Shown here in pieces: positions 23,801 to 36,800 of a stretch of 46,193 nt of DNA. The number at the start of each line of letters is the position of its first letter. The stretch's first letter is position 1. Below the pieces are notes generated by a model. The model did not search any database. It was not told the DNA's origin and saw nothing but the letters and a program-made list of their open reading frames with translations. The position numbers were made by a program, and so were the translations under genes. Source of the stretch: Setaria digitata (lineage: Eukaryota; Nematoda; Chromadorea; Rhabditida; Setariidae); the NCBI GenBank assembly GCA_003640385.1, contig RCAB01000480.1, positions 1 through 46,193 on the forward strand, read 5' to 3'.

Positions 23801-26800
23801 ACCAGCATAAGCTAATTAAAAAATTGCTCGCATTACAAATAAGTAAATTAGCATTAAATTCAATTTAGCAAACCTTCTCTTGATAGCAAAAAAAAAAAAA
23901 AGAAAAAACTTAGAAAAAAGAACGTTACAAAAAAGAAAAGTAAAAATAGAGCCAAATTAAAACAACAACTAAAAAATGAAGTAAAAAAAAAGAAGAAAAA
24001 GACTATGAAACGAGCCATAACTTTTTACAAATTAGAACACTTTTTACCAATCACAACATTTTTTTTTGCATGCATTTTGCCATCTTTTTACTAATGAAAT
24101 AATTGTAAGACAAAAACCAAAATTATATGGACAAATTAAATTAAAGGAAAAGACAAAAAACGAAAAAGATAGAACAAAATCAACAGCTTACTAATTACAC
24201 ATCTTTTTTTAAGTCCTTTTTTTCTCACTTAAAATAAATTTGCTTATAAATTACTTGTTTAATTTTAATTTTAATTTATATTTATTTGTGTAAGCTTTTT
24301 TCTTACATTTTTATAAGTTAAAAGTTTTAGCTATCAACAAAGTGAATTAAATTGGTTGCGGGCAATTACAAATAGACAAAAAGCCAAAATTCAGGAGCTT
24401 AATGAAGGAAAAAAAATGCTCTCCATTGAGCTTGCACAACTCAAAGACAATGCGTAAGTTAACTTTTTTTTTTGTTTTTTGTTTTTTGCTGTTCTATTTA
24501 TTGATGAAATGAAAATTTTATATTAATGTCAAAGTTAGTAATCCTTTTTGGACATTTTTCTTAATTAAATTTTTATTTTATCTATAAAAATGAAAAAAAA
24601 AAACCTTTTAAAGTGACCGTTTTTCCCCTTCTCAGTTCTATGGGAGAACTCTGATTCTATTTAGCTAAAAAAAAAAAAAAAAAATGAAAGAAACTGCACA
24701 CATGTAATATAATATCATATTTTAATTTAAAAAACAAAAAAAAACTCAGCTATCAATTTCCAGCTCAATTTTTCCACCACTTTTTTTGATTCATTTTTAA
24801 TTTAAGTATTCGTTTTCTTTTTCTTCTATTGTTATGAATTATTTTCTTTTTTTTTCTTCACAATCTTTTCTTTATCTTAGTTTTTTCACATAAAATAAAA
24901 ATTTGTTAAAAAATACTTCGCTTTTTTTTTTTTTTTTTTTTGTTTGGCTAATCAAATTTTAATGGATTTTCGAAATGTCACATCGAAGAATTTAACAACG
25001 GAACAAACATTTTCATTGGCAAATCGAAACAAATTCTTGAACAGTGAAGTGATCCGATTGTTGAAGCGATGTGCCGCGCAGCAAAAGCAAACTTTTCAAC
25101 TGAAACAGTACGGTCAAATATTTCACTTCTTTTGTTTCTTTACCTTCCAATCTCATCTGTTAAATTCCATCTTTTTATAATCTTTATAAATGAATAATTT
25201 CATTAATTTTAATTACTTTCCATTCTGTTTTTTTAATTTTGAATTAAAAATGAAAATAGTAATAAAAATACTAAATTAAAATAACAATTTTATACGTAAT
25301 TTTGGATTTAGGGAAAAGGAATAATAACAATGCTATATTATTGTGCTGTTGTTTAGTTAATTTCAGATTAAAAAAAAATAATAATACTTTCAGCTACGTT
25401 TTTTTTTGTGATTTTAAATTAAAACAGCAAGAATAATACTGCTAGTTTTGCATAATTTTTTGCTTGTTCTGAATTAAAATTTTAACTAATTTCAGTCCAA
25501 AAAATTGTTTTACACTAAATAACTTTTGTTTTCGTTTTTTTTTTTGGCCTACAAATGAAAATCGTCCAAAACATGTTTTCGAATTATAACTAGAGCATGC
25601 TTTTTGAAAAAATTGCCAAAATTTAATTTCTGAATTAAACTCTAAAATAAATTGCAAAAATGAAATTTTCCGCCCTGAAAAGAAAGCTTTTTTCCTCCTT
25701 CTACATTAACTGTTCAATGTAATTGCCGCGGTTTTCAGATTAAACGAGAAATTAATTGAAGATTTAAACAATTTTAAACGAGAATATGTATTTCTGTTGC
25801 AAAGTTGTATTAAAATTCCTCTTGATGAGCAACAATCTGTTGATGTACTTCAGGTCAAATTACTCGGCAGTCATATTGTATGTTTTAATTTTGCAATCCA
25901 AATTACCGAAAAATCAGTTAGAATTTAAATTTAGTCATTTTTCAAAGGAATTTTTAATTGTTTAATGTTTTTCTTTTTCTTTTTTCCATTCTTTTTTTTT
26001 TGAATTTGAAATATCAGTTTATTAGCGGTAAAATTAATGATATATATTTCACAAAGAGATTAAATAATAATTTACTCGCTATCAGAATATATTATTTGAT
26101 AAAATTACAATCTTTATTTCTAGTTTTCTATTTTTTATTTTATTTTAACTTTTTTTTTGCAGCATAAAAAGCGTGTAATGAGGTTATTAAATGAGGCACG
26201 AGTAATCGACCCAACATTGCCAACCTTCGAAAGGTATTCATTTTTCGCTTAATTACCTATTAATTATTTAATTTCGTTCCTTTGACAAGTCAAAACACCA
26301 TAATATTATGCTGCTTTCTATTATTGCCTATTAAATTACAAATAAAGCATAAAATCGCACTAATTTTTTCATTTCAAAAAAAATTATTTTTTGGACCCCC
26401 AGAGTTTTTTATTCATTGTCTTTGTTTTGCCAAAAACTAACTAATAAATAAATACTTGTACAAAATTTTATAAATTAGACGAGTTGGTTTTAGCACGAAT
26501 TTAATTATTTCAGCTAAATTATTCTAATTTAATCAATTAGTTTATGGCTAGTAAAATTAAACATTTTCTTTTTTATGAATTTGGCGAATTTATTTCTTGT
26601 GCTGATTAAAGTGACATTTTATTAGTTTTGAGACTGTTTATTAAACATCGAACAAAATTACCAACTAGTTGAATTTGAAATAAATTAAATTAAGATCGAA
26701 TTTAATTTAGCTTAACATCATTTGGTAATTATTTGGACATTTTTGGATTTCAACGATCATTTGACGATGAAGAATTAGCACTTCACTACATTTGTACCCA

Positions 26801-29800
26801 GTTGTACAGTTTGTATTTGGAATGCACACCGTCGCAACTGCAACATCGTACGGCTTGGAAACGGTACCTGCATGAATGTAATTATCAACTTTGCAATAAG
26901 GTTAATCGATTAATTAATTAATTAAATAACTGGCCGATTTAAACAGTGATTGATTGACTAATGCTTGATGGAAACATCTGAAAGACTGAAGAGAACAAAA
27001 ATTATTGGCTGATATTAATGACATGATTAGCAATTTTAAATAGGATGACAAATTTATAAATTTTTCCGTGCAATTAATTAGTGCTAATTAGCTAATTAAA
27101 TAATTGGTTTAAACCATCAATTAATTGATTGATTGATGCAAGATGAAAACATCTGAAAGACCAAAGGGATCGAAAATTGTAAGTTAATATTAATTAAATA
27201 ATTAGCGGTTTTCGCTGAATTTATGACTTTTTCCATGTGTAAAAAAATTTCAAAATTTTAACTCTTCGTATCATACTTGATTCATATTGAATAATCGAAA
27301 TTATACAGTTAGAACGTTAAAAAAAGATTCATTCAATATAAAAAAATTAAAACAATAGCAAAGTTGATTAATTTTTGCAAAAATATTAAACTTGCAATAT
27401 TTTTTCACCACATTTAATTCTCGTAAAAAATCTAAAAAAATTTATAATGCGTCTAAAATAATTCTAATATATACATATATTCAAAATTTTTCAATTGACA
27501 CTGATTAAATAATAAATGGAGTAATTTTGTTACATTACAGAGTAAAAATTTTTAGCGAAGTAAAATTAAAAAAATTTGAAGCTTTCTGATTATAAATTGT
27601 TTATATTGTATTTTGTAAAGTTGTTTTATAATAATTAAAAGGAGAATTTTTTATGGAAAATATATCATTATCAAGAAGTTGCTGGTGAGTTTGTCAATTA
27701 GAAAATTAAAATTATTAAATATGAAATTAAGTTTGCTAGAGTACTTTAAAACAAACTGGGTGAATCAAAACGTTAAATTATCATTAAACATAAATTTGAA
27801 GTAGGTGAAACTAATTTGTCAGATGTTAAATTACAAGCCGTAAAATTAATTGCAATTATACCGAATGCGATAAATATCCAAAATTATAAAGTTTAGAATT
27901 TGATTCAGTTGTAAAATTGCTTAATTGATACAGTATTGTCTTCATTAATTTCAGCTTTCTCATATATCATATTAAATTATAATAAATTCATCCACTATGC
28001 AATTAATATAAGCACAAATTTAAAACAAATTATAAAACTAGCTACCTGAGGCAATTATAAACTAAATGGTGCCAATTTTCCCAACTTTCTTCATTTTCTC
28101 TTGTTTTTTTTTCTCCCTAATTCAATCATAATTAATCGTTATTTTCTAAATGTAAAAATTATCATTAACAATTATCATTTTATCATTTCTATAGCAAAAA
28201 TTATTTCCTTTTTCCGTCGCCTAATAGAATAAATGTTAGAGTGAGGTACGTATGCTCGTTCGAATCGGTGTACCTGGCGACTTAAGACCGAACATTTGGA
28301 AATTATTAATTCATCAGCAAGTTGCTGATATTAAAAAAAAATTTGGAAAGTATTATTTTCGAGATTTATGTAATACACGCGGATCACTTGATGAAACAGA
28401 GGTATTTTTTCTGAAGTTTTTTGTTTAACATTTTTATCATTAAATTTTAATTTTTAATTGTATTTTACTTAAAGAACAAAAAAAAGGAGTAAAATTACGA
28501 AGATAAAAATATGTATTTTATTAATAAGATCAATTTTTTTATTTGCAAAATTCAAGAAATGACAAATAATTTAATAATATTCTATTTTACTTTTATTTTT
28601 GCTCATTTGCCTGCTTGAATTTTTAGACTGACTTTTGGCAAATAAATAGAGTAAGAAAAAAGTGTTCAAATTAAAATGAAATTTCATTTATTAAAGCGAT
28701 AAAATTAATCATTTGATCAATTTAACAAATAATCAGTTTTTGATGTTTCGTTCCATTTGTATTTTAATTTCACTCAGTAAATAGTGTCAAAAAAAAAAAC
28801 TTCGGACAAAATAAAATAAAAATTTACTTCATAAAATTCAACTACTTTAGATGACTAATTAAATTTCAATTATTTTCTTTCGTTCTTCTTTTTTTTTTTT
28901 TTTTTTTTGCAGTACAGAGACAATCATCAAAAGCAAATATCGCTTGATTTGCTGCGTACATTACCTGGTAATATCTATTTCATGTCGCCAACATGTAAAG
29001 GAGTATGTTTATGTAAAAAAAATTTTTTTAAGAAATTTCGAAAAATAAAAGCTTTTTTCATTTTAAATTATTTTTGTTATTTAAAGTAAAATTTTTGCTT
29101 TCAACTTTCTTTCTGGGCCTTACAGAAAAATACTTTGCTTTTATTTATAAGATTTTATTCAAAGTTTCTCTTCCTTTTGCAAAAGGAAAATATTTCACAT
29201 AGTTTCTGTTTTTACTATAAATAAATAATCCTCTTACCTTTTTTCTTTTTTCTATTTTTTTTATTTTCTTCTTCTTAAAAGTAAAAAATTGCCAAAAAGT
29301 AAAAAAAACTTCACCTCATAATATATTTCAAAATATCATTGGTAATGTAAAAAAAAATTAATTACATAAATTATCTAATCAAATTATACGGCCAATTTTT
29401 TTTATTAAGATATATTGCTTTCGGTATTTATTTATTTATTATTATCATTATCATTATTGCTAATTAATTAATTAACTATTATTAATTTGTCTTCATTATT
29501 TTATTTTCATTTTATTCTTAACTTCCTATACAATAAGGAAGGGAAAAAAAATGGAACACCCATGCGCACATACACTTTTGCAATACAAATATGAAAAAAG
29601 CATCTAAAAAAAAAATTTAACTTTTTTAAAATTTCCAATTTAAAATTTTTCGAAAAAAAAAGCAAAATTTCTTATTTATTAAATTAATTAACAAACAGAT
29701 ACAGCAACTGGAACAGGTGCTTCGTGCATTCTGCTTGCACAATCCGCTTATCGGTTACTGTCAGGGAATGAATTTTATTGCCGGCACAGCAATGCTTTTC

Positions 29801-30794
29801 CTTGGAGTTGAAGATACATTCTGGTTTTTGGTTGCTGTTACTGAAAAATATTTCGATAAATCGTATTTTGATCATGCATTGACCGGTGCTCAAGCTGATC
29901 AGGTATTTAAAATTAATTAAGTAAATTATTTTCTGATATTTTTTCCAAGTTAATTAATTTGAATTTGAAGTGTATAATTTGGTAAGTTTTATTTATTTAT
30001 TTAACAAATAATTTATGGTTTAGTTTATGTAGATTGCATTTTTCATATAATCAAATAATTGATGATAAATATGGTGAGAGAGAAATGAGAAGATAAATGA
30101 TTTGAAATTGAGTCAAAATAATTGAATTAATTTTGTCTTTGTTTAAAAACGAATTTTACTTTGAACATGTATGTTTTTCAAATAATTCATTTCGAAAGGT
30201 TATTCCTTTTTCCCATTTATTTAATAAATTAATTTATTTTTTTGGTTTTAATGCAAATTTTATATTCAGATTAATACTTGAGTTAATGGTTAGATTTCTA
30301 ATTTAAAACTATCAATTTATTGCAGGAAGTGTTAAAAGAACTTGTTGCCCGACGACTGCCACTTTTATCAAATCATTTAGAAAACTGTGGAATCGATTTA
30401 GCAACGGTTACCCTAAATTGGTTTCTTGCTTTATTCTATGATGCTGTACCATTTCAGGTATTTTTATTTTTGAAAGAAATAAGTCTAAAAATTTATTTCA
30501 TTAACATTTTTTTATCTTAATATTATCAATTAAAAAAAAAAGATGGAGCATTTTTGCTTTTTTTACGAACTGAATTTTTTTTATAATAAAAATTAAATAA
30601 ATGGATAAAAGAAAAAAAAAACTTTTTTTTGTTAAATTCATAATTTTTCTATAATTTTCAATTTTTCTATAACAGAATTGGAGAAAATAAGCAATGAAAG
30701 TATTTGTATGAATTTTTTCCAGAAAAAAAAAAACAGAAAATGGAAAAAAATTGTAAAAAATTTTTTTTCTATTCTTAAATTACTTATGTATGCA

Positions 30795-30836
<42 letters not shown>

Positions 30837-33800
30837 GGTTTAGCAACTCAGGAAAAAAATTTGTTATCAGATAAATAAATTTTTTTTTTAAACAAAAATG
30901 ACTGATAAAAGTTTGAAATAATAAATTTGATAGGGACTATATTTGATATCTATTGCGAATTTGCAAATTAATTCATATGCAAATTTACTAATCCTTTATG
31001 AATAAATGTGTCATACAAAAGGCCAGAATTGGATGTTGCACAGTCATCATTATTAACAAGATGAAATATTGCATATTTTATGGAGTTTTGCGTTTTTCAA
31101 CAGCAGCTCATTTGCATATCAAAATTAGACATGACAATTCCAATTATCTTCATGTTTAATCCATTTTTCCATTTTATTATCTTCAACCATTTCACTGGTT
31201 TTATGATTGTAGTAACAATATGATGACAAATGTTGAGCATTTCATTTCTATTTTTATGTTACATCGATTTCTCACGTTTCTAGAACATTATTGTTGCAAT
31301 TTGCATTCCATTTGCCAATACAGATACCATATCTACGGTCCTCTTCCTACAAATCGTTGCTTTTCCGAAATGCAACGGCATTTTCATTCCGTTTACCTAT
31401 ATCCTTTTTCTAAATTAAATTTGCCTTTCCGTAATACAGTGGCAGTTCCGATCCGTTTACAAAGACCTATACGTTGTCCTACCATATTCTTTGTCTTTCT
31501 GTGTCAGAGAATCTCTGCTTTCCGGACTGCTCGAGATGCACTTTCACTCTCTATGACTACCGTATTCTTCCTTCTACAACTTTTGCATTTCTGAAATACA
31601 GGGGATTACATCCATTCAGTACCTACGTACTATTCCCTTTTTTTCATAACTCTTGGCTTTCCCATCACACAATTTATATATTTTTGCGTATCAGTACCAT
31701 ATTTATCATATTCTCTCCCTAGACTTTTCACGGTATACAGTCATTCTTTTAATCCGTATCATTACTGTATCTCCCTCACTTAAAATCTTGCTTAGATACA
31801 ATCAGACCTAAATTGAGTGCCAGCACAAAATCCCTTTCTTTACAATGAGTTTTTCTAGCTAAGCAATTTTTTATTCATGAGTCAAACTGACCGCATAAAA
31901 AAAAAGATTAAAAGTAAAAATTGATAACAAAATTTTGCCATGTATAACATGCCAATTCTCTTTACCTTACTAATTGTTTAGACAGTTTTTACCATCTTTT
32001 TTATCAGTTAGCACTAATTATGATTTACATCCTTTAACTGATCTAATGTTGTCTTATTTTCCCAATTTAATGTAAGCAGAAGGCAAAAAAAAAAAAATGA
32101 AAAGGAAGGAAATTTTAACTTTTTAATAAGATTTCAAAATATTCCCAATGGATAATTACTGAAAACAGCCATAAGCCCGTAAATGCACTATGTTGCTAAT
32201 TATATACATTTGGAAATTAGCAGCACGGCGCATTTGCGCGCAACCTGGCCATACCTATAATTTACTATGCTACCACATGGATACTATCATTACCACTATT
32301 ATTACTATTACTACTATTATTCCCACTTTCACTATTATAATCACTATCTACCACCATTATTATCACTGCATAGCCACATAAATCATTGCTTTGCTAAAAT
32401 AATTCAACAAAAGCAAAACACAGAATGATTTATTAATGAAATAAGTAACAAAAGAAATATATACATATAATTTTATGGTGATCGTTTCACTAATAAGTTG
32501 ATTAAAAAAAAAAAAACAGCTTTACAAATTGCCGTTTTGCAAATTAGAATTATTTACTTATTAATGAAATAAACAAAAATAAAAAATATTTATTCAAATT
32601 AAAAGTATATCAAATTACGATATTTATTTGGTTTATTTTACTTTTCTAGACAATGATTCGAATATGGGACTGTTTTCTTCTGGATGGAACAAAAGTACTC
32701 TTTCGATTTGCACTAGCAATTTTATCAATTCATGAAAAAGAAGTCCTTCAAAGAAATGATACCATATCAGTTATCAAAATTTTAAAAGCATCTGTTCGTT
32801 TAACATACGATTATGAAGGATTGTTCAATGTTAGTAAACTTCTTTCATTTTGAAAATAAATTCTAAACATTAAAATCGAATAACAGTTCAGCATATCCTA
32901 TGTTTAATTTAATTCATTTCACTTTTCCTTAATTTGCCTTTTTTGATGAAAAAAAATGGTAGAATTTTTTGCCACTTGTTTGTCTTCTTTTCTAATAATT
33001 AGGATGAAATAGAGTAATAATTTATGAGTGAGAGCAAAAAGAAGTTAATTCATTTTATTACTTATGTAGTCGTATTTTTGTAATTGAAATTTAAAGTTGT
33101 GTAATAAAACTTACTACTGCTGTAGAAAAAAGAAACAAATAAATTTTACAGAATTTTAAAATTTTGAAGAAGAAAAAAATTTTTAGATATCGTTTTTTAG
33201 TTGGCCTTCGACAATATACATCCTTTTCCGTCACGTGCTGAAATCGAACATAAGCAAAAATGGTACTTAAATTTGTTACGTGAACGACTAAATCGTAAAG
33301 AACAGTTACGAAAAGCATTTACAACGTTAACACTGGTAATGCTTTCTTTTACGTACGCATTTAACGTACAACTGTAGGGGACAAAAAAGAAAGAATATTT
33401 TCCAAACAATGCTGTACCTTCTTCACTATGTCATATTCACGTCAAAAAAAAAAAAAAGTGCGCTCACATTAAAATCTTCCGGTTCCGGTCAGTTGGATGA
33501 GATGCATCTGCGTCAAAAAATATTTCTAAATTTACGTCAGAGCCACTTTAACAATACATCCGTATTAATATCTAAGCTGCATCTACGCAATTATATATTT
33601 TATCAAGTATATTATATTTACGTCGAAGTTATATGGATGATAAATATGTTAATGTTTATTTATACATAAATATTTAAGTCAAAGTTATGCTATGAAAAAT
33701 TTATATGTATGTTTTTGAAAAATATATCATATTCACTTCAAAATTCCATCACGGAAAATGCATCCATGTCTAATTATATGCCAACATCTGTGCTAAAGTT

Positions 33801-36800
33801 ATACTTAAGATAAATATATCCATATTATCCAAATGTTCACGTTAAAATTGTATCAACGGCAAACATATTCATGTTTAAGTTTAGTTCATGTATGAGCAAA
33901 ATATATCAAAACCGATTGAACTTTTAATGAATTTGTTTGGACAGTTTCAAAAATTATGTATTTGAATATTATAAAATTTATCTTTTTATTTAAACGTTTT
34001 GAAAGATGTAAAAAAATAAAATGCTAAAAAGACTCCTTCTTTCCTTCTTCCTGAAAAAAAAGGAAAAATTTTGGCTAATAAAATTAGCAGTTTACTTATT
34101 GCAAATTAGGCAAATGATAACTAATAGAGGTGCAAATTTGCAATTAATTATACTGTCGAAAATAGATAGTGACGTGATATTTAACAAAAATACGATAGTT
34201 CGTTAGCATTTACAACAAAGTGAATGAAGCAAAGACGCAATAGATAATTAATACCTAATGACTGCAAAACATGCCATATAATACATCAATATTTTTCATA
34301 ATGATGAGTGGCAATTGAGAATTTTTTAGAGGTGAAAAATTCTAAATTATTAAAGAGGAAAGAATTGATTAAATTAGTCTGATATTTAAAAAAAAAAAAT
34401 GAGTAAACTGAGTAAAAAACAATTTTAAGTTCATTTTATCAGTTGTAATTTGACTAATTTTGCATGAATTTTGATTAGCTACAAATTGCGATAAAATACA
34501 GATAATAAATGATAAATGAATATTAGCAGGAACGATCTCGCTTAGCGACAATTGAACTTGTAACATTTAGCTCGGATCAAGAAGGTTCGGGCTTTATCTG
34601 TGCAGGTCATCAAACAAATGGCATCATTGCACGATTTAATCTTATCGGTGAAATTTCAACTCTGTATAAACTCGATGTTGAGGTATAATTTTTATCTAAA
34701 TTTTGCTTTTATAGAATTGAAAAATAGCCTATTATATTGAAAGCTATTCAAAAGACAAACCACTACTTGCTTACTTGTCAACAACTTTCAAGCTATACTT
34801 AAATGGAAAAGTTTAAATGAAAAATTTTACTGTAAATAAAAAGTGCTTTTGTTAGGAGAAAAATTGCGACGATATTTACAACTGAATAAATCAGAATTCT
34901 TAGACTGTTGACTGCTTACTGTATAAAAAAAAGTGAGGGGAGATGATGCCGACTGTTCTACTCGATAAGCCCTTCTTCTCACTATTATTGTATATACTAC
35001 TGTAATATAATAACAACTTCATGTGTTGAAATTTTCAATCTTTTTCTGAGGCGATTTTTATAAGATCATTTTTAAATAATTACATGCATTTATAGACTAC
35101 AAACAGAATTTTATAGTTTATAAAGTATTTATTAATTTAGTTTATTTTAAATAAAAATTTTACTTAATCAGATATTTGTTAAATTTAAGTAAAATTTTTA
35201 GTTCGATTGCAAAATTTTTTCAATGGCGCTAAGAGAAGGTGATTTGGCATACATTTCCTTGCTGTCAGGCTATATTATTGCATTGAAAATCAAGGGTACG
35301 AAAAGGTGTGCTTTTTTATTTTAATAATAGAATTCAAAAAAGCATTTGGATTAAGATTTTCGTTAATTATATTAACTTTATAATTTCTCGTAATTTTATT
35401 AATTAAATTTGCATTGTGAAGGCAATTTTACTTTGCAAATAATTCTTTGAAATTTCTAACAAAACTGATTTTTTTTACTGTCATATTACCTTTTTTTCGT
35501 TATTTTATGAATTATTTTCTACGATTTGTAATTGTTATTATGCTTACTGTAATTAAATCAATTTTACTTTTCACTTTAACTATAATTAAATTGCTAAATC
35601 AATTTTACTGCCCCAATCATTTTATCCAAATTTGCAGTGAAATATTATGGGAATTAAAAATGCCCGATATTGCGCTTAAATTACTTTACAAAGATGGTCG
35701 TTTGTATGCAGCGCTTGCTAATGGTGTACTTACCATTTTTGAGGTTCTCCGAATTTTCGGAATTATCTATTTTCAATAATATAATTTTTCATGTTATTTT
35801 AATTTTATTCATTTGAAGAGCTTGGTAAATATAAACTAAAAAACATTGAAGGGATAATTAGAAGAGGCAATTATTGAATTTGCAATATTATTCCAGAAGT
35901 TAGAAGAAAATTGAAAAACTGAGAAGGAGAAATTTAGCTAGAGAAAGGTTGAATTAAAATTCTAATAGATGAATTACAAGAGCAAATGAGTGACTTGATA
36001 ACAGCATCTTATCACTGTCAGTCATCAAATTAATGTGTCGTTATCAATGATTGCTGAAAATTCTAAGTAACAAAATGATTTTCTTTCTTTTCCATGTTGA
36101 TTTCATAACTGATCTGTGATATGGCTAATGAAATTGGAAAGCTTTAAAATATTGTGGTAAAAGAATTGATTCATTATAATATTTTAAATACAAATTTTTT
36201 TTATATTTCAGTAGGATATTTTTTGTATTCCATCCTTTTCTTTCAATTTCATAGTTGCCGTATGATAAATACCGTAAAAGTGAAAAGCTGTAAAATACTT
36301 GGGCAAAAATAATCAATGTATTACTATTTACATCGTATTGTTTCCAAAATTTTTCGAATTCAAATGTGATATTTCTTTCTTTCTTCATGATAAATTTCAG
36401 AATGTGAACGAAATTGTACCGAATGTAATCGAAATGCTTAATTTACCGATCAGTACGGCACCAGTAACGGAAATGAGCATCGTCGATGATACATTATGGC
36501 TTGCAGCTGCATGCAAAATTACAATCATTTGCATGAAGTAAGCACGCAGCTAACTTGTTTTAGCATTTAGAAGTGATAGTACAAATTTGAGTTCATTAAT
36601 AAATTTTAATCAGTTGTTCATCATCAGATTTACCTTAATTATGATGCATCAATAATAACAGCAACTTGATTCCAACACTAAGTACTAATTGTTTATCACC
36701 TTAATAATCAGTCATCTAATTAAAGCGCATTTGACATTAGTTGCATATTATTGATTTGTTTATTTAATATTTTAGAATCACTCTGTAATTTCAAAAATTC

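Larger units (their letters stand above)
30458..32649 (+). other. Intron 17 (2.2 kb) with repeats
   Basis: It contains a TG microsatellite (30797-30832), an octamer pair (ATATGCAAAT near 30977 and ATTTGCATAT near 31110, opposite orientation), and a pyrimidine-rich, higher-GC stretch at 31220-31760 with degenerate repeats. An (ACT/ATT)-type low-complexity stretch lies at 32281-32370. The open frame at 31220-31594 shows no recognisable protein. Confidence 0.65.

Noticed and set aside
24637..24705. CTCAG-flanked segment as a missing exon between exons 9 and 10
   Set aside because: In the required phase it hits TGA after six codons, and it has no good donor.
31220..31722. Long plus-strand open frames in intron 17
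   Set aside because: No Met-led recognisable protein and no fitting splice phase; it lies between two TBC exons that join seamlessly without it.
33409..33669. 86-codon plus-strand frame
   Set aside because: Falls in the degenerate repeat array of intron 19; exons 19 and 20 join in phase 0 without it.
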